This document shows, one piece after another, positions 1 through 8,568 of a stretch of 64,000 bases of DNA. The position numbers and the translations under genes were made by a program. This DNA is from Faecalicatena_A orotica. GTDB lineage: Bacteria > Bacillota > Clostridia > Lachnospirales > Lachnospiraceae. Positions within the stretch are counted from its first letter, which is position 1. Each line of letters begins with the position of its first letter. The notes beneath the pieces were generated by a model, which saw only the letters and a program-made list of their open reading frames with translations, was not told the DNA's origin and ran no database searches. The stretch lies in assembly GCF_040545875.1 (NCBI RefSeq), contig NZ_JBEPMR010000005.1. One strand, 5' to 3'.

Positions 1-1222
1 GCACATCCTGGATAAAGGTGTCTTTTTCCAGCTCGCTGACCGCCTCCATCAGGTTCTTCGGAAGCGCTTCTATGTTCAGACGTTTTTTCTCCTCATCCGT
101 CATGGACTGTACGTCGGCATCCACACTTTCCGGCGGCATGATTTCGTTTTTTATCCCGTCCATGCCGGCTGCAAGCAGAACCGCCAGCGCAAGATATGGG
201 TTCGCCGACGGGTCGGGACTTCTCAGTTCTATCCTTGTACCGTCCCCCCGCATGGAAGGAATCCGGATAAGCGGCTCCCTTGTCTTAGCAGACCATGTCA
301 TATAAACCGGGGCCTCATATCCGGGCACAAAACGTTTGTAAGAGTTCACGGTCGGGTTCGTAATGCATGTGATTGCTTTCATATGTTTCATCAGTCCGCC
401 CATAAAATAATAGGCTTCCCTGCTCAGCCCATTTTGATCAGTGCTGTCCTGAAAAATATTTTTCCCGTCCTTTGCCAGAGAAAGATTGATATGCATTCCG
501 GAACCGTTGACCTCGATCTTTGGTTTTGGCATAAAGGTCGCATGGAGCCCGTGGCGTTTCGCGATCGTCTTGACTACCATCTTAAAAGTCATGATATTAT
601 CTGCCGTTGCAAGCGCTTCGTCATAGCGGAAATCGATCTCATGCTGTGCAGGGGCGATTTCGTGATGGGACGTTTCTATCTCAAACCCCATATCCTCGAG
701 TGTCAGCACCATATCCCGTCTTGCATTTTCGCCAAAATCCAGCGGGCCTACATCGAAGTAGCTGCCCTGCTCATGAGTAATTGTCGTAGGCAGCCCGTCA
801 TCATTTGTGTGAAATAAAAAGAACTCACATTCCGGTCCTGCATTCATAGTATATCCCATTTCCGCAGCTTCCCGCACAACCTTTTTCAATACATATCTCG
901 GGTCGCTCTCGTAAGGTGTCCCATCCGGCCGCCGCACATCACAGATAAACCTTGCCACTTTTCCCTGCTGCGGCCTCCAGGGGAAGATTGCAAACGTGTC
1001 AAGATCCGGATACAGGTACATGTCGGATTCCTCGGTCCTTGAAAAACCTTCAATAGAAGATCCATCAAACATGCACTTATTGTCCAGCGCTTTCTTAAGC
1101 TGGTTCATCGTGACTGCCATATTTTTCATTGTTCCATAGATATCAGTAAACTGGAGACGGATGAACCCTACATCCTCTTCCTCCGCCATATTCAGGATAT
1201 CTTTTTTCGTATAATTATACAT
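1..1222 (-). CDS. glnA: Glutamine synthetase, type I (3' end missing)
   Basis: Catalyses ATP-dependent condensation of glutamate and ammonia to glutamine in the cytoplasm. The minus-strand frame is open from an ATG at 1222 to the window edge, so about 407 N-terminal residues are present and the C-terminus lies outside. It begins MYNYTKKDILNMAEEEDV and carries class I landmarks: an MFDGSSIEGF-type segment, the metal-binding AGPECEFFLF block, the NGSGMH block and the RIELRSPDPSANPY block near the end. An AGGAGGG ribosome binding site lies just upstream. No adenylylation-loop Tyr can be judged because that part is cut off. Gene identity is secure from several independent family motifs. Confidence 0.96.
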   Translation of the reverse strand, partial: MYNYTKKDILNMAEEEDVGFIRLQFTDIYGTMKNMAVTMNQLKKALDNKCMFDGSSIEGFSRTEESDMYLYPDLDTFAIFPWRPQQGKVARFICDVRRPDGTPYESDPRYVLKKVVREAAEMGYTMNAGPECEFFLFHTNDDGLPTTITHEQGSYFDVGPLDFGENARRDMVLTLEDMGFEIETSHHEIAPAQHEIDFRYDEALATADNIMTFKMVVKTIAKRHGLHATFMPKPKIEVNGSGMHINLSLAKDGKNIFQDSTDQNGLSREAYYFMGGLMKHMKAITCITNPTVNSYKRFVPGYEAPVYMTWSAKTREPLIRIPSMRGDGTRIELRSPDPSANPYLALAVLLAAGMDGIKNEIMPPESVDADVQSMTDEEKKRLNIEALPKNLMEAVSELEKDTFIQDV

Positions 1223-1258
1223 CTTTATCCCTCCTGCCTGAAAGTACAATATAAAAAT

Positions 1259-1287
1259 GGGCGCTCTTCCTCTAAAGAAAAACGCCC
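1259..1287 (-). promoter_or_regulatory. Leader hairpin upstream of glnA
   Basis: On the minus strand a 12-bp stem (GGGCGTTTTTCT / GGAAGAGCGCCC, with G-T pairs) closes a 5-nt loop and is followed by ATTTTTAT. It begins only a few bases after the predicted transcription start. It looks like an intrinsic terminator or attenuator used as a 5' leader. Which factor acts on it cannot be told from the sequence. Confidence 0.6.
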
Positions 1288-1299
1288 TTGTTTCGTCCT

Positions 1300-1328
1300 A
1301 TTATAACTATCTGTTTTAAAAATGTCAA
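1300..1328 (-). promoter_or_regulatory. Sigma-A promoter of glnA
   Basis: Read on the minus strand, a perfect -35 box TTGACA (1323-1328) and a perfect -10 box TATAAT (1300-1305) are separated by 17 bp. Transcription would start near 1293, directly in front of the leader hairpin. Confidence 0.85.
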
Positions 1329-1387
1329 TTCCCGGTTATATATTCTCGTGTATGCCGATCACATATCCTGATGTAACTGACATCCTT

Positions 1388-1636
1388 TTATCTTGTGAAT
1401 TTATAAATCTTCTCTCTAAGTCTGTCAAAATCTCCGCTATGTACCTGAAGTTCCATCTCTTCCTGCATATTGAGACTGCAGATTCCGAGGATCGACTTGG
1501 CATCTACAACCATTCTCCCCTGAACAAGATCAAGGTCTCCTCTATAATCCTTGATTGTCTGCACAAATTCCTGAATCTCGTTTACATTTGAAAATCCCAC
1601 TCTTACTGCATTTAATGTCAAAGTTTCCCCCGGCAT
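1388..1636 (-). CDS. HPr-like protein lacking the phosphorylatable histidine
   Basis: An 82-residue protein that follows the HPr fold by eye: the region around KSILGICSL matches the KSIMGVMSL helix of HPr, including the regulatory Ser-46 position. The active-site GIHARPA loop is replaced by GFSNVNEIQEF, so the His-15 that carries phosphate from enzyme I is absent. It therefore cannot act in sugar phosphotransfer. By analogy with Bacillus Crh (Gln at position 15) a purely regulatory role is possible, but that is inference. A good AGGAGGG site precedes the ATG. It is a single gene on the minus strand, upstream of glnA and separated from it by the glnA promoter. Confidence 0.75.
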   Translation of the reverse strand: MPGETLTLNAVRVGFSNVNEIQEFVQTIKDYRGDLDLVQGRMVVDAKSILGICSLNMQEEMELQVHSGDFDRLREKIYKFTR

Positions 1637-1865
1637 GGCTGTTCCCTCCTGAATATCTTAGAGTATTCCATCTATCCTGATGGAAATTATTTAGTTACTG
1701 GCAATAGTCGCCACGGTTTAATATTGTACACTAATTATGCGGAAAAGAATAGTGTAAAAATTAACGATATTTACGATATTTTTTAATGTAATTCAGCACT
1801 TTCTAACCACTTCTCATGCTCCATATTCCGGTAGATACACGGCTGTCATATCCTAAGAGCAATAT

Positions 1866-2624
1866 TTAATTTTTAATCTGTCTTCCTGACGCATCCAGAT
1901 GGTATCCGTCTTTATAGATAAGTTCCGACACCGGTACGATCTCAAATCCCTGCTTTTTCAGCCCCTTAATCACCTCCTCCAGTGCTTCTGCCGTGTATTT
2001 TGCCCCATTGTGGCACAGAATAATGGAGCCATTTTGGAGCGCTTTATTGCCAAGTATTGTATCAATGACGCTCTGTCTGCCATAATCCTTCCAGTCAAGA
2101 CTGTCCACATCCCACTGAATCGGATAATACCCGCATTCCTGCACCGTCTTAATGACAGTATTATCATAATCCCCGTACGGAGGCCGGAAAAGTTTCATTT
2201 CATATCCTGTAAGTTCTTTCACCTTATTATGTACTGTCATAATTTCCTTTTTCTGTTCCTCCTTTGACAACTGGCTCATATTCTTATGGCTCTCACTGTG
2301 ATTGCCCAGATCATGTCCTGCTGCCAGTATAGCCTTCACATCATCCGGATACTGCTCCACCCAGCCGCCGGTTGCGAAAAACGTGACATGGATCTTCTCC
2401 TTTTCCAGAATATCCAGAATCTTCTGCGTGTCCTCATTTCCCCATGCTGCATCAAATGTCAGAGCCGCCTTCTTTTCATTCGTCTCTACAGAATAAATAG
2501 GGAGTTCCCTGCCGCTGACATTGCTGGATACCGTTACATAGCCGGAAAGATACTTAAATGAACAGCCCAGCAGCATAACCGCCAGAAAAGTTCCCAGACT
2601 TACTTTAAAAAATCTTCTTCTCAT
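1866..2624 (-). CDS. Polysaccharide deacetylase (NodB/PdaB-like)
   Basis: A 252-residue secreted or membrane-anchored carbohydrate deacetylase of CE4/NodB type. The N-terminus MRRRFFKVSLGTFLAVMLLG is a signal or anchor segment; a Cys in LGCSF could be lipidated. NodB motifs are visible: ALTFDAAWGNED (metal and base Asp), HSESH (metal His pair), RPPYGDYD and the late ILCHN. This set resembles sporulation PdaB proteins, which de-N-acetylate peptidoglycan-type polymers, but substrate cannot be read from sequence. The start at 2624 is preferred over an earlier in-frame start because AGGAG lies 5 bases upstream of it. Confidence 0.88.
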   Translation of the reverse strand: MRRRFFKVSLGTFLAVMLLGCSFKYLSGYVTVSSNVSGRELPIYSVETNEKKAALTFDAAWGNEDTQKILDILEKEKIHVTFFATGGWVEQYPDDVKAILAAGHDLGNHSESHKNMSQLSKEEQKKEIMTVHNKVKELTGYEMKLFRPPYGDYDNTVIKTVQECGYYPIQWDVDSLDWKDYGRQSVIDTILGNKALQNGSIILCHNGAKYTAEALEEVIKGLKKQGFEIVPVSELIYKDGYHLDASGRQIKN

Positions 2625-2718
2625 AAAAACTCCTGAGCATATATCGTTAGTACAGTATATGCGAAAGAGCAAAGGGGTCAGACCCCTTTGCTCTCCATTT
2701 TCAGAATTTTCTCAAGTT

Positions 2719-4554
2719 TTATTCGACTAACTTTGTCCAGACAAACCCGCTTCCGGGCAGTCTGACATCCTGAAGTCCCATGATTTCCCCGTTTAGCAGG
2801 TTTCTGTAGGTTCCGGGCAAGATAATATGAACTGTTTTCTCGGTATCATGAAAATTGAAAATTCCAATGATTGTGTCTCTTCCTTTTGTTCTTTGTATAC
2901 ACAATACGGAATCGTCTCCTGTTTCTATCACCTGCATTTCTGCATCTGCACCGAATACGTTTTCTTGTCTGCGTATATGTTCAAGCCTGCTCAGTCCCTG
3001 AAATATTTTTCCCTGTATGGTGTCTGTATCCCCGCAGTTTTCCACAAGCTCCCAGTGGAATTTCCCACGGTGTATGTAGCGGGAGTCTTCTCTTTTTGCG
3101 GGATCTTCTTTATAGGTGTAGTCATTGACCTGCCCAATTTCGTCACCGCTGTAAAGCATAGGAATGCCGGACTGCATGAACATATAGGCATGAAGCATCA
3201 GGTCTTTTCTGACAGCCTGCTCCATTTTTCCCTCATTCCCCTCGAAACCGGCGCTTTCTATCCCGCACATGGATGCTGTTGTTCCGCAGAATCTTGCATC
3301 ACCTGTCACAAGGTCTTCGTTATACAATTCCCCCCTGCTTACACTGCCCTCAGTTCTTCCTGTAAAGTAGTCATTCAGGAACTTTTTATGCGGCACCTCT
3401 CTCATACCCCAGTATTTTAATGTATCATAGTCCAGCCCCCAGCCTATATCATCGTGGCATCTGAGATAGTTCAGGAAGGTATATTCTTTCGGGAGCCGGC
3501 TAATCGTATTTAACTGCATTTTCAGGAGCCTGACATCCCGCGTGGCCACCGAGTTCCAGGTTGTCGCCATTGTCGTTACATTGTACAGCATATGGCATTC
3601 CGGCTTATCCACGGTGCCGAAGTAAGGAACCACTTTTTCTGGCTCCATCACGACTTCCCCTAAGAGCACGACACCCGGGCAGACAATCTCGCTTATCATC
3701 CGCATCATACGGACAATTGTATGGACCTGCGGCAGATTCCGGCATGATGTCCCAAGTGATTTCCAGATGTACGGCACCGCATCAATCCGTATCACATCCA
3801 TCCCCCTGTTTGCCAGATACAGGAAATTGTACATCATCTCATTAAACACACGTGGGTTGGAGTAATTCAGGTCCCACTGATACGGATAAAACGTTGTCAG
3901 CACATGATGTCCCGTTTCGGGCAGATATGTAAAATTCCCCGGAGCTGTCACCGGAAATACCTGCGGTACTGTCTTTTCATATTCTCGCGGAATCTCATAA
4001 TTATCATAAAAGAAATACCGGCTCATATATTCCCCGTCACCAGAGCGTGCGCGCTGCGCCCAGATATGGTCCTCTGATGTATGGTTCATAACAAAGTCCA
4101 TGCAAAGGCTTATCTGGTTCTTATGGCACTCATCGGCCAGAATCTCCAGATCTTCCATCGTACCAAGCGATGGTTTTACCCTGCGGAAATCTGCCACTGC
4201 ATAGCCGCCGTCAGACCTCCCCTCGGGGGAATCCAGAAATGGCATGAGGTGGACACAGCTGACATTACATTCCTTCAGGTAATCCAGCTTCTCCCCCACC
4301 CCTTTCAGGTTCCCGGCAAACTGGTCAATATACAGCATCATGCCAAGCATGTCATTTCCCCTATACCAGGAAGGATTGTTTTCCCTCTTCCTGTCGAGCC
4401 TTTTCAGGCTTTGCCTCCGGCCCTGGTAAAAGCTGTACATCTGGCTGCATAATTCAAAAAACATATCATCGTTTCCATATAGCTCCATATAAAGCCATTT
4501 CAATTCATCATGGTGTCTGTCCATCCGTTGTCTGTATCTTTCATCAACTGTCAT
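2719..4554 (-). CDS. GH13 subfamily 4 amylosucrase-like enzyme
   Basis: A 611-residue alpha-amylase-superfamily enzyme acting on sucrose, either as amylosucrase (glucan synthesis plus fructose release) or sucrose hydrolase. Catalytic residues are visible: nucleophile D258 in RIDAVPYIW, acid/base E300 in LLGEVVMEPEKV and transition-state D368 in RCHDDIGW. The segments PEGRSDGGYAV and GTSCRNLPQ are characteristic of Neisseria-type amylosucrases and unlike sucrose phosphorylases. No signal peptide, so cytoplasmic. It is the last gene of the alpha-galactoside operon and its start overlaps the GH36 gene by 11 bp, which implies translational coupling. Hydrolysis versus glucan synthesis cannot be decided here. 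Confidence 0.88.
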   Translation of the reverse strand: MTVDERYRQRMDRHHDELKWLYMELYGNDDMFFELCSQMYSFYQGRRQSLKRLDRKRENNPSWYRGNDMLGMMLYIDQFAGNLKGVGEKLDYLKECNVSCVHLMPFLDSPEGRSDGGYAVADFRRVKPSLGTMEDLEILADECHKNQISLCMDFVMNHTSEDHIWAQRARSGDGEYMSRYFFYDNYEIPREYEKTVPQVFPVTAPGNFTYLPETGHHVLTTFYPYQWDLNYSNPRVFNEMMYNFLYLANRGMDVIRIDAVPYIWKSLGTSCRNLPQVHTIVRMMRMISEIVCPGVVLLGEVVMEPEKVVPYFGTVDKPECHMLYNVTTMATTWNSVATRDVRLLKMQLNTISRLPKEYTFLNYLRCHDDIGWGLDYDTLKYWGMREVPHKKFLNDYFTGRTEGSVSRGELYNEDLVTGDARFCGTTASMCGIESAGFEGNEGKMEQAVRKDLMLHAYMFMQSGIPMLYSGDEIGQVNDYTYKEDPAKREDSRYIHRGKFHWELVENCGDTDTIQGKIFQGLSRLEHIRRQENVFGADAEMQVIETGDDSVLCIQRTKGRDTIIGIFNFHDTEKTVHIILPGTYRNLLNGEIMGLQDVRLPGSGFVWTKLVE

Positions 4555-6760
4555 GTCCTGCTTCCTCCCGAACCAGATGTATCTGATAAGCTAAATATTC
4601 CCCCAATTCCACCGGTAATGGCATCCCGGCTTCTGTCAGGGCGCTTCCACTGTACACTGCCCCGCTGTTTTCGTCTTTGTACATGGCTCCTTCATCCAGC
4701 CCGCGCAGCCGTACATAATTGACTGTCATATTGCCGTGTTTCGCCAGCATGACGACATTTACGAGCACCTCACCCTTGTCCTCTGCCAGAAATTCCCATG
4801 CCCCAGCCTCTTCTTCGAACGGATTGCTCAGTCTGTAGTATGTTCCGTTCTGGATCAATTCTGCATATTTGTGATAATCTTTTATCTGTTCTCTGACTTC
4901 CTCTTTTTCTGTTTCCGTCAGTCTGCACAGGTCCAGTTCATAACCGAAGGTTCCGGCCATTGCCGTGACGGCCCTCGTCTTCATGGAAGTATGCCTTCCT
5001 GTCTGGTGGTTTGGGCATGCGGATACGTGTGAGCCCACGGCGGATACCGGGTACCCGAATGAGGTTCCGTACTGGATCCTTACTCTGTCAATGGCATCGG
5101 TATTATCACTGCACCAGATCTGCGGTGTGTAGTACAGCATTCCTGCGTCAAAACGTCCGCCCCCTCCGCTGCATCCCTCGATCAGAATATCCGGGTACCG
5201 GGTGGACAGCCTTTCAAGGAAATCATACAGTCCGAGTATATAGTCATACATTACCTTCCCCTGGTTTTCTGCCGCCGCGGAATAAACATCCGCAATGCTC
5301 CGGTTCATATCCCATTTGACATACTCAATATTTCCCTGATCCAGTATCCCGCAGATCTGCCCGTAGACTGCGTCCACGACCTCTTTTCTGGAAAAATCCA
5401 GTACCAGCTGGTTTCTGGACCTCTGCGGCTTTCTGCCCGGTATCGTAAAGGCCCAGTCAGGGTGGGTCCTGTACAGCTCGCTGTCCTCATTGACCATCTC
5501 CGGCTCGATCCAAATACCAAACTTGACGCCCAGCGCGTTTATTTTCCCAATTAACTCTCCCAGCGTGCCGCCAAGCTTATCCTCGTTCACCTTCCAGTCG
5601 CCAAGCCCCCTGTTGTCGTCATCACGGCTGCCAAACCAGCCGTCATCCATGACAAGCAGTTCAATTCCCACATCGGCCGCATGTTTTGCCAGCTCACAGA
5701 TCGTATCGCCGTTAAAATCAAAATACGCTGCCTCCCAGCTGTTTACCAGAACAGGCCGCACCGCATCTCTGTATTTCCCGCGGCAGATATGTTTTCGGAT
5801 GCAGGTGTGCAGATTCTGCGACAAACGATTCAGTCCGCTGCCGCTGTATGTCAGGATCACCTCAGGCGCGTAAAATACTTCTCCCGGCTCCAGCGGGTAG
5901 GAAAACTGTTCGCCCTGAAGCCCCAGAACTGCACGGGTCTGGTTATACTGGTCTTTCTCAACCTCACCCTGAAAGCCCCCGCTGTATACAAAAGACATCG
6001 CATAGCAGTTTCCGGAATCTTCCGTGGCTTCCTTATCTGCCAGAATCATCATCGGATTATACTGATGGCTCGATGTGCCCCTCCTGCTTCCGATCATCTG
6101 GCTCCCATGAGCAACCGGAACCCTCTGGAAATTCCGTTCCATTGCATGCCGCCCGTAAAAACTGATAAAATCATAATTTCCGGTCACAAAATCCAGACAG
6201 GCCGACTGGACCTTCTCCAGAAAAATCGTTTCCGGCACACCGTTTTCACCACACCCATGATTACAAATCACCACGCTCCTCGTGATAATATCCGGCTCCG
6301 GCAGCACCCCGTACAGCAGTGTTACCGCAATCCCCTGATTCTGGTCCTCCAGCTCAATCTTTAGTGTCTCAGCCTCGTCTTCGCCCGCGTAAACAGCCGG
6401 AAGCCCTTTCAGGCCATACTTTCCCTTCGAAATCTGGTATCCCTTATAGCGAAGATCACAGCCATAAGTCCCTGCCCTGTTTTTCAAAATCAGGGCAGGC
6501 GTCCGGTAGTCCCCATTCCCGGCACAGGGGAACTCCTGCGGCAGCGCATCCATCGAATATGTCCTGTCATTTCCCGCATCATAGGGATTCCCGGAGAATC
6601 CCCTGTCATAATATGTCAGAAGATAATCCATGCACCCCTGTACCTTTTTTCCATAGTAAAGATGAAGTAAAAAACCATATTTATCAACCTGCATCTGATA
6701 CATCGCAGATTTTGTATGCAGTGTAAACGTCTTATTCTTTTCGTCAAATGTAATTCCCAT
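4544..6760 (-). CDS. Alpha-galactosidase, GH36
   Basis: A 738-residue cytoplasmic alpha-galactosidase that releases galactose from raffinose, stachyose or melibiose. The N-terminal beta-sandwich is followed by a TIM barrel with the WEAAYFDF block, LLVMDDGWFG, nucleophile D484 in YVKWDMNR and acid/base D552 in WCSDNTDA; the CSGGGGRFD motif is also present. Length fits GH36 enzymes of Firmicutes. The chosen start at 6760 has AAAGGAG seven bases upstream; an in-frame start 60 bp earlier lacks this. It lies between the ABC permeases and the amylosucrase-like gene, as expected for a raffinose utilisation operon. Confidence 0.94.
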   Translation of the reverse strand: MGITFDEKNKTFTLHTKSAMYQMQVDKYGFLLHLYYGKKVQGCMDYLLTYYDRGFSGNPYDAGNDRTYSMDALPQEFPCAGNGDYRTPALILKNRAGTYGCDLRYKGYQISKGKYGLKGLPAVYAGEDEAETLKIELEDQNQGIAVTLLYGVLPEPDIITRSVVICNHGCGENGVPETIFLEKVQSACLDFVTGNYDFISFYGRHAMERNFQRVPVAHGSQMIGSRRGTSSHQYNPMMILADKEATEDSGNCYAMSFVYSGGFQGEVEKDQYNQTRAVLGLQGEQFSYPLEPGEVFYAPEVILTYSGSGLNRLSQNLHTCIRKHICRGKYRDAVRPVLVNSWEAAYFDFNGDTICELAKHAADVGIELLVMDDGWFGSRDDDNRGLGDWKVNEDKLGGTLGELIGKINALGVKFGIWIEPEMVNEDSELYRTHPDWAFTIPGRKPQRSRNQLVLDFSRKEVVDAVYGQICGILDQGNIEYVKWDMNRSIADVYSAAAENQGKVMYDYILGLYDFLERLSTRYPDILIEGCSGGGGRFDAGMLYYTPQIWCSDNTDAIDRVRIQYGTSFGYPVSAVGSHVSACPNHQTGRHTSMKTRAVTAMAGTFGYELDLCRLTETEKEEVREQIKDYHKYAELIQNGTYYRLSNPFEEEAGAWEFLAEDKGEVLVNVVMLAKHGNMTVNYVRLRGLDEGAMYKDENSGAVYSGSALTEAGMPLPVELGEYLAYQIHLVREEAGHDS

Positions 6761-6838
6761 GATGCCGCTCCTTTTCCCGTTACAGTTTTTCATTCTACAT
6801 TTCCTTCTGCATCCATACAATTCCTGATTTTACAGTAT

Positions 6839-7690
6839 CTACTTCACAGCCCCGTTTACAACACCATTCAGAATCTGCTTCTGGCAGATGATATAGAAGA
6901 TCAGGATTGGCAGCAATGCCAGCAGATAGGATGCAAATGCCAGATTGTAATTCGTACCGAACTGTGTCTGGAAATTCAACTGTGCCAATGGCAGTGTATT
7001 CTTTCCGCTTCCCGACATAATAACAAGAGGTGTCATAACGTCATTCCATGTTCCCAGCGCTGTGAGTACAGCCACTGTTGCATGCATAGGCTTCATGATC
7101 GGGAAAATGATCTTCCAGTAGGTTCTCCATGTACTCGCCCCGTCCACACGTGCCGCTTCCTCGAGTGCAACCGGGATATTTTTCAGGTATCCGGTATACA
7201 GAAGCACATTCATAGGCATATAGAACACTACATAGAGAATAATAACACCAAACCAATTCGCGATTCTAAGCTGCGCCGTCTGCTTTACAAGGGGCATCAT
7301 CAGGATTGCAAACGGTACGAACATTCCGCTGACAATATATAAATACGCAAAATTATAAAATTTACTGTGTGTCTTGTTTCTGCCAATCGCATACCCGATC
7401 AGAGAATGAATCACAATAGATATAAGTACAGTAGCCAGTGTAATCAGGATACTGTTTCCAAGGGAATGCCAGAAGTCTGTGACCCGCATTGCCTCGGCAA
7501 AATTAGCAAAACTCCATGATTTCGGCAGGGATAGGATTCCCGAGATACTGTTCGTCATTTCCGAAGGCTGCTTGAATGCAATTACGATCGTTAAGTACAT
7601 CGGAAATGCAACTGTAATCAGGCCCACGATCAGCATAATCGTAACCGGCCAGTTCGTTTTTTCTTTTACTTTTACCTTAGCGCCCATCAT
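6839..7690 (-). CDS. Sugar ABC transporter permease (MalG/MsmG type)
   Basis: A 283-residue inner-membrane permease of the CUT1 carbohydrate importer family. It has about six membrane segments and the EAA loop, seen as EEAARVDGASTWRTYWKIIFP, that contacts the ATPase. It overlaps the upstream permease by 4 bp (7687-7690) and is followed by the GH36 gene, so substrate is probably an alpha-galactoside. No ATP-binding gene is present in the operon. A shared MsmK-type ATPase encoded elsewhere is likely, as is usual for this family. Confidence 0.92.
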   Translation of the reverse strand: MMGAKVKVKEKTNWPVTIMLIVGLITVAFPMYLTIVIAFKQPSEMTNSISGILSLPKSWSFANFAEAMRVTDFWHSLGNSILITLATVLISIVIHSLIGYAIGRNKTHSKFYNFAYLYIVSGMFVPFAILMMPLVKQTAQLRIANWFGVIILYVVFYMPMNVLLYTGYLKNIPVALEEAARVDGASTWRTYWKIIFPIMKPMHATVAVLTALGTWNDVMTPLVIMSGSGKNTLPLAQLNFQTQFGTNYNLAFASYLLALLPILIFYIICQKQILNGVVNGAVK

Positions 7691-8553
7691 AACTGCTCCT
7701 CCTTCTTTCCTAAGAAATTCATCTGGAATACGGAAATAAATACGATCACAATAAAGAAAATTACTGCATTCGCACTCTGGAATCCAAACTGCCCGCCGCT
7801 CATACCGTTGTTGTAAATCAGGTAGGAGATAGATTCTGTACTCTGTGCAGGCCCGCCTTTTGTCAATGACATGATCTGGTCAAATACCATCAGGAAATCT
7901 TTCATACAGAGGACCATGTTAATCGTAAAAAATGGAAGAATCAGGGGGAATGTCAGGCTTTTGAACTTCTGAAAACCTGTTGCCCCGTCAATCGCGCCCG
8001 CCTCGTACACATCCTCCGGCACCGTCTGCAGACCCGAAATATAAATAATCGTGTTCATCGCAATCGCCTGCCATGCACAGACAATCATAATTGCAACCCA
8101 TGCCCATTTCGTGCTTGACAGCATGCTTGCCCCGTTTCCCGTAAGAGCCTTTGCTATGACAGGAAGGATATATGTAAAAAAGTAATTGAAAATGTAACCT
8201 ACAACCAGTGCCCCTAAAATCTTCGGTATAAAATACAGACCGCGCAGTGCACTCTTTCCCTTGATCTTGCTGTTTAGTCCAAGTGCCAGCAGAAGACTGA
8301 TAATATTGACCACGATAGTCGTTACAATCGCCAGCTTAAACGTGAACAGGTATGATTTACCGACCCTCACGTCCTGGAACAGATCGACATAGTTTCGAAT
8401 CCCTACCCAGTCATAGGCGCCATAACCTTTATAATTTGTAAAACTGTAAATAACACCCTTTATCAAAGGCAGTGTGTTAAAACAGAAAAACAGTGCCAGG
8501 ATGGGTATTGTAATCAGCAGAAATGTCAGCTTCCTGTTATTCATTTTCCTCAT
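7687..8553 (-). CDS. Sugar ABC transporter permease (MalF/MsmF type)
   Basis: A 288-residue CUT1 permease with about six membrane spans. The coupling EAA loop reads YEAGAIDGATGFQKFKSLTF. It begins with MRKMNNRKLTFLLI; an internal Met at residue 4 is an equally possible start. It pairs with the MalG-type permease that overlaps its 3' end and with the binding lipoprotein encoded just upstream. Confidence 0.92.
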   Translation of the reverse strand: MRKMNNRKLTFLLITIPILALFFCFNTLPLIKGVIYSFTNYKGYGAYDWVGIRNYVDLFQDVRVGKSYLFTFKLAIVTTIVVNIISLLLALGLNSKIKGKSALRGLYFIPKILGALVVGYIFNYFFTYILPVIAKALTGNGASMLSSTKWAWVAIMIVCAWQAIAMNTIIYISGLQTVPEDVYEAGAIDGATGFQKFKSLTFPLILPFFTINMVLCMKDFLMVFDQIMSLTKGGPAQSTESISYLIYNNGMSGGQFGFQSANAVIFFIVIVFISVFQMNFLGKKEEQL

Positions 8554-8568
8554 AGTTCCCTCTCCTCC

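Noticed and set aside
1259..1287. Riboswitch in front of glnA
   Set aside because: Only one hairpin is present; no conserved aptamer core of a known glutamine or other riboswitch is visible.
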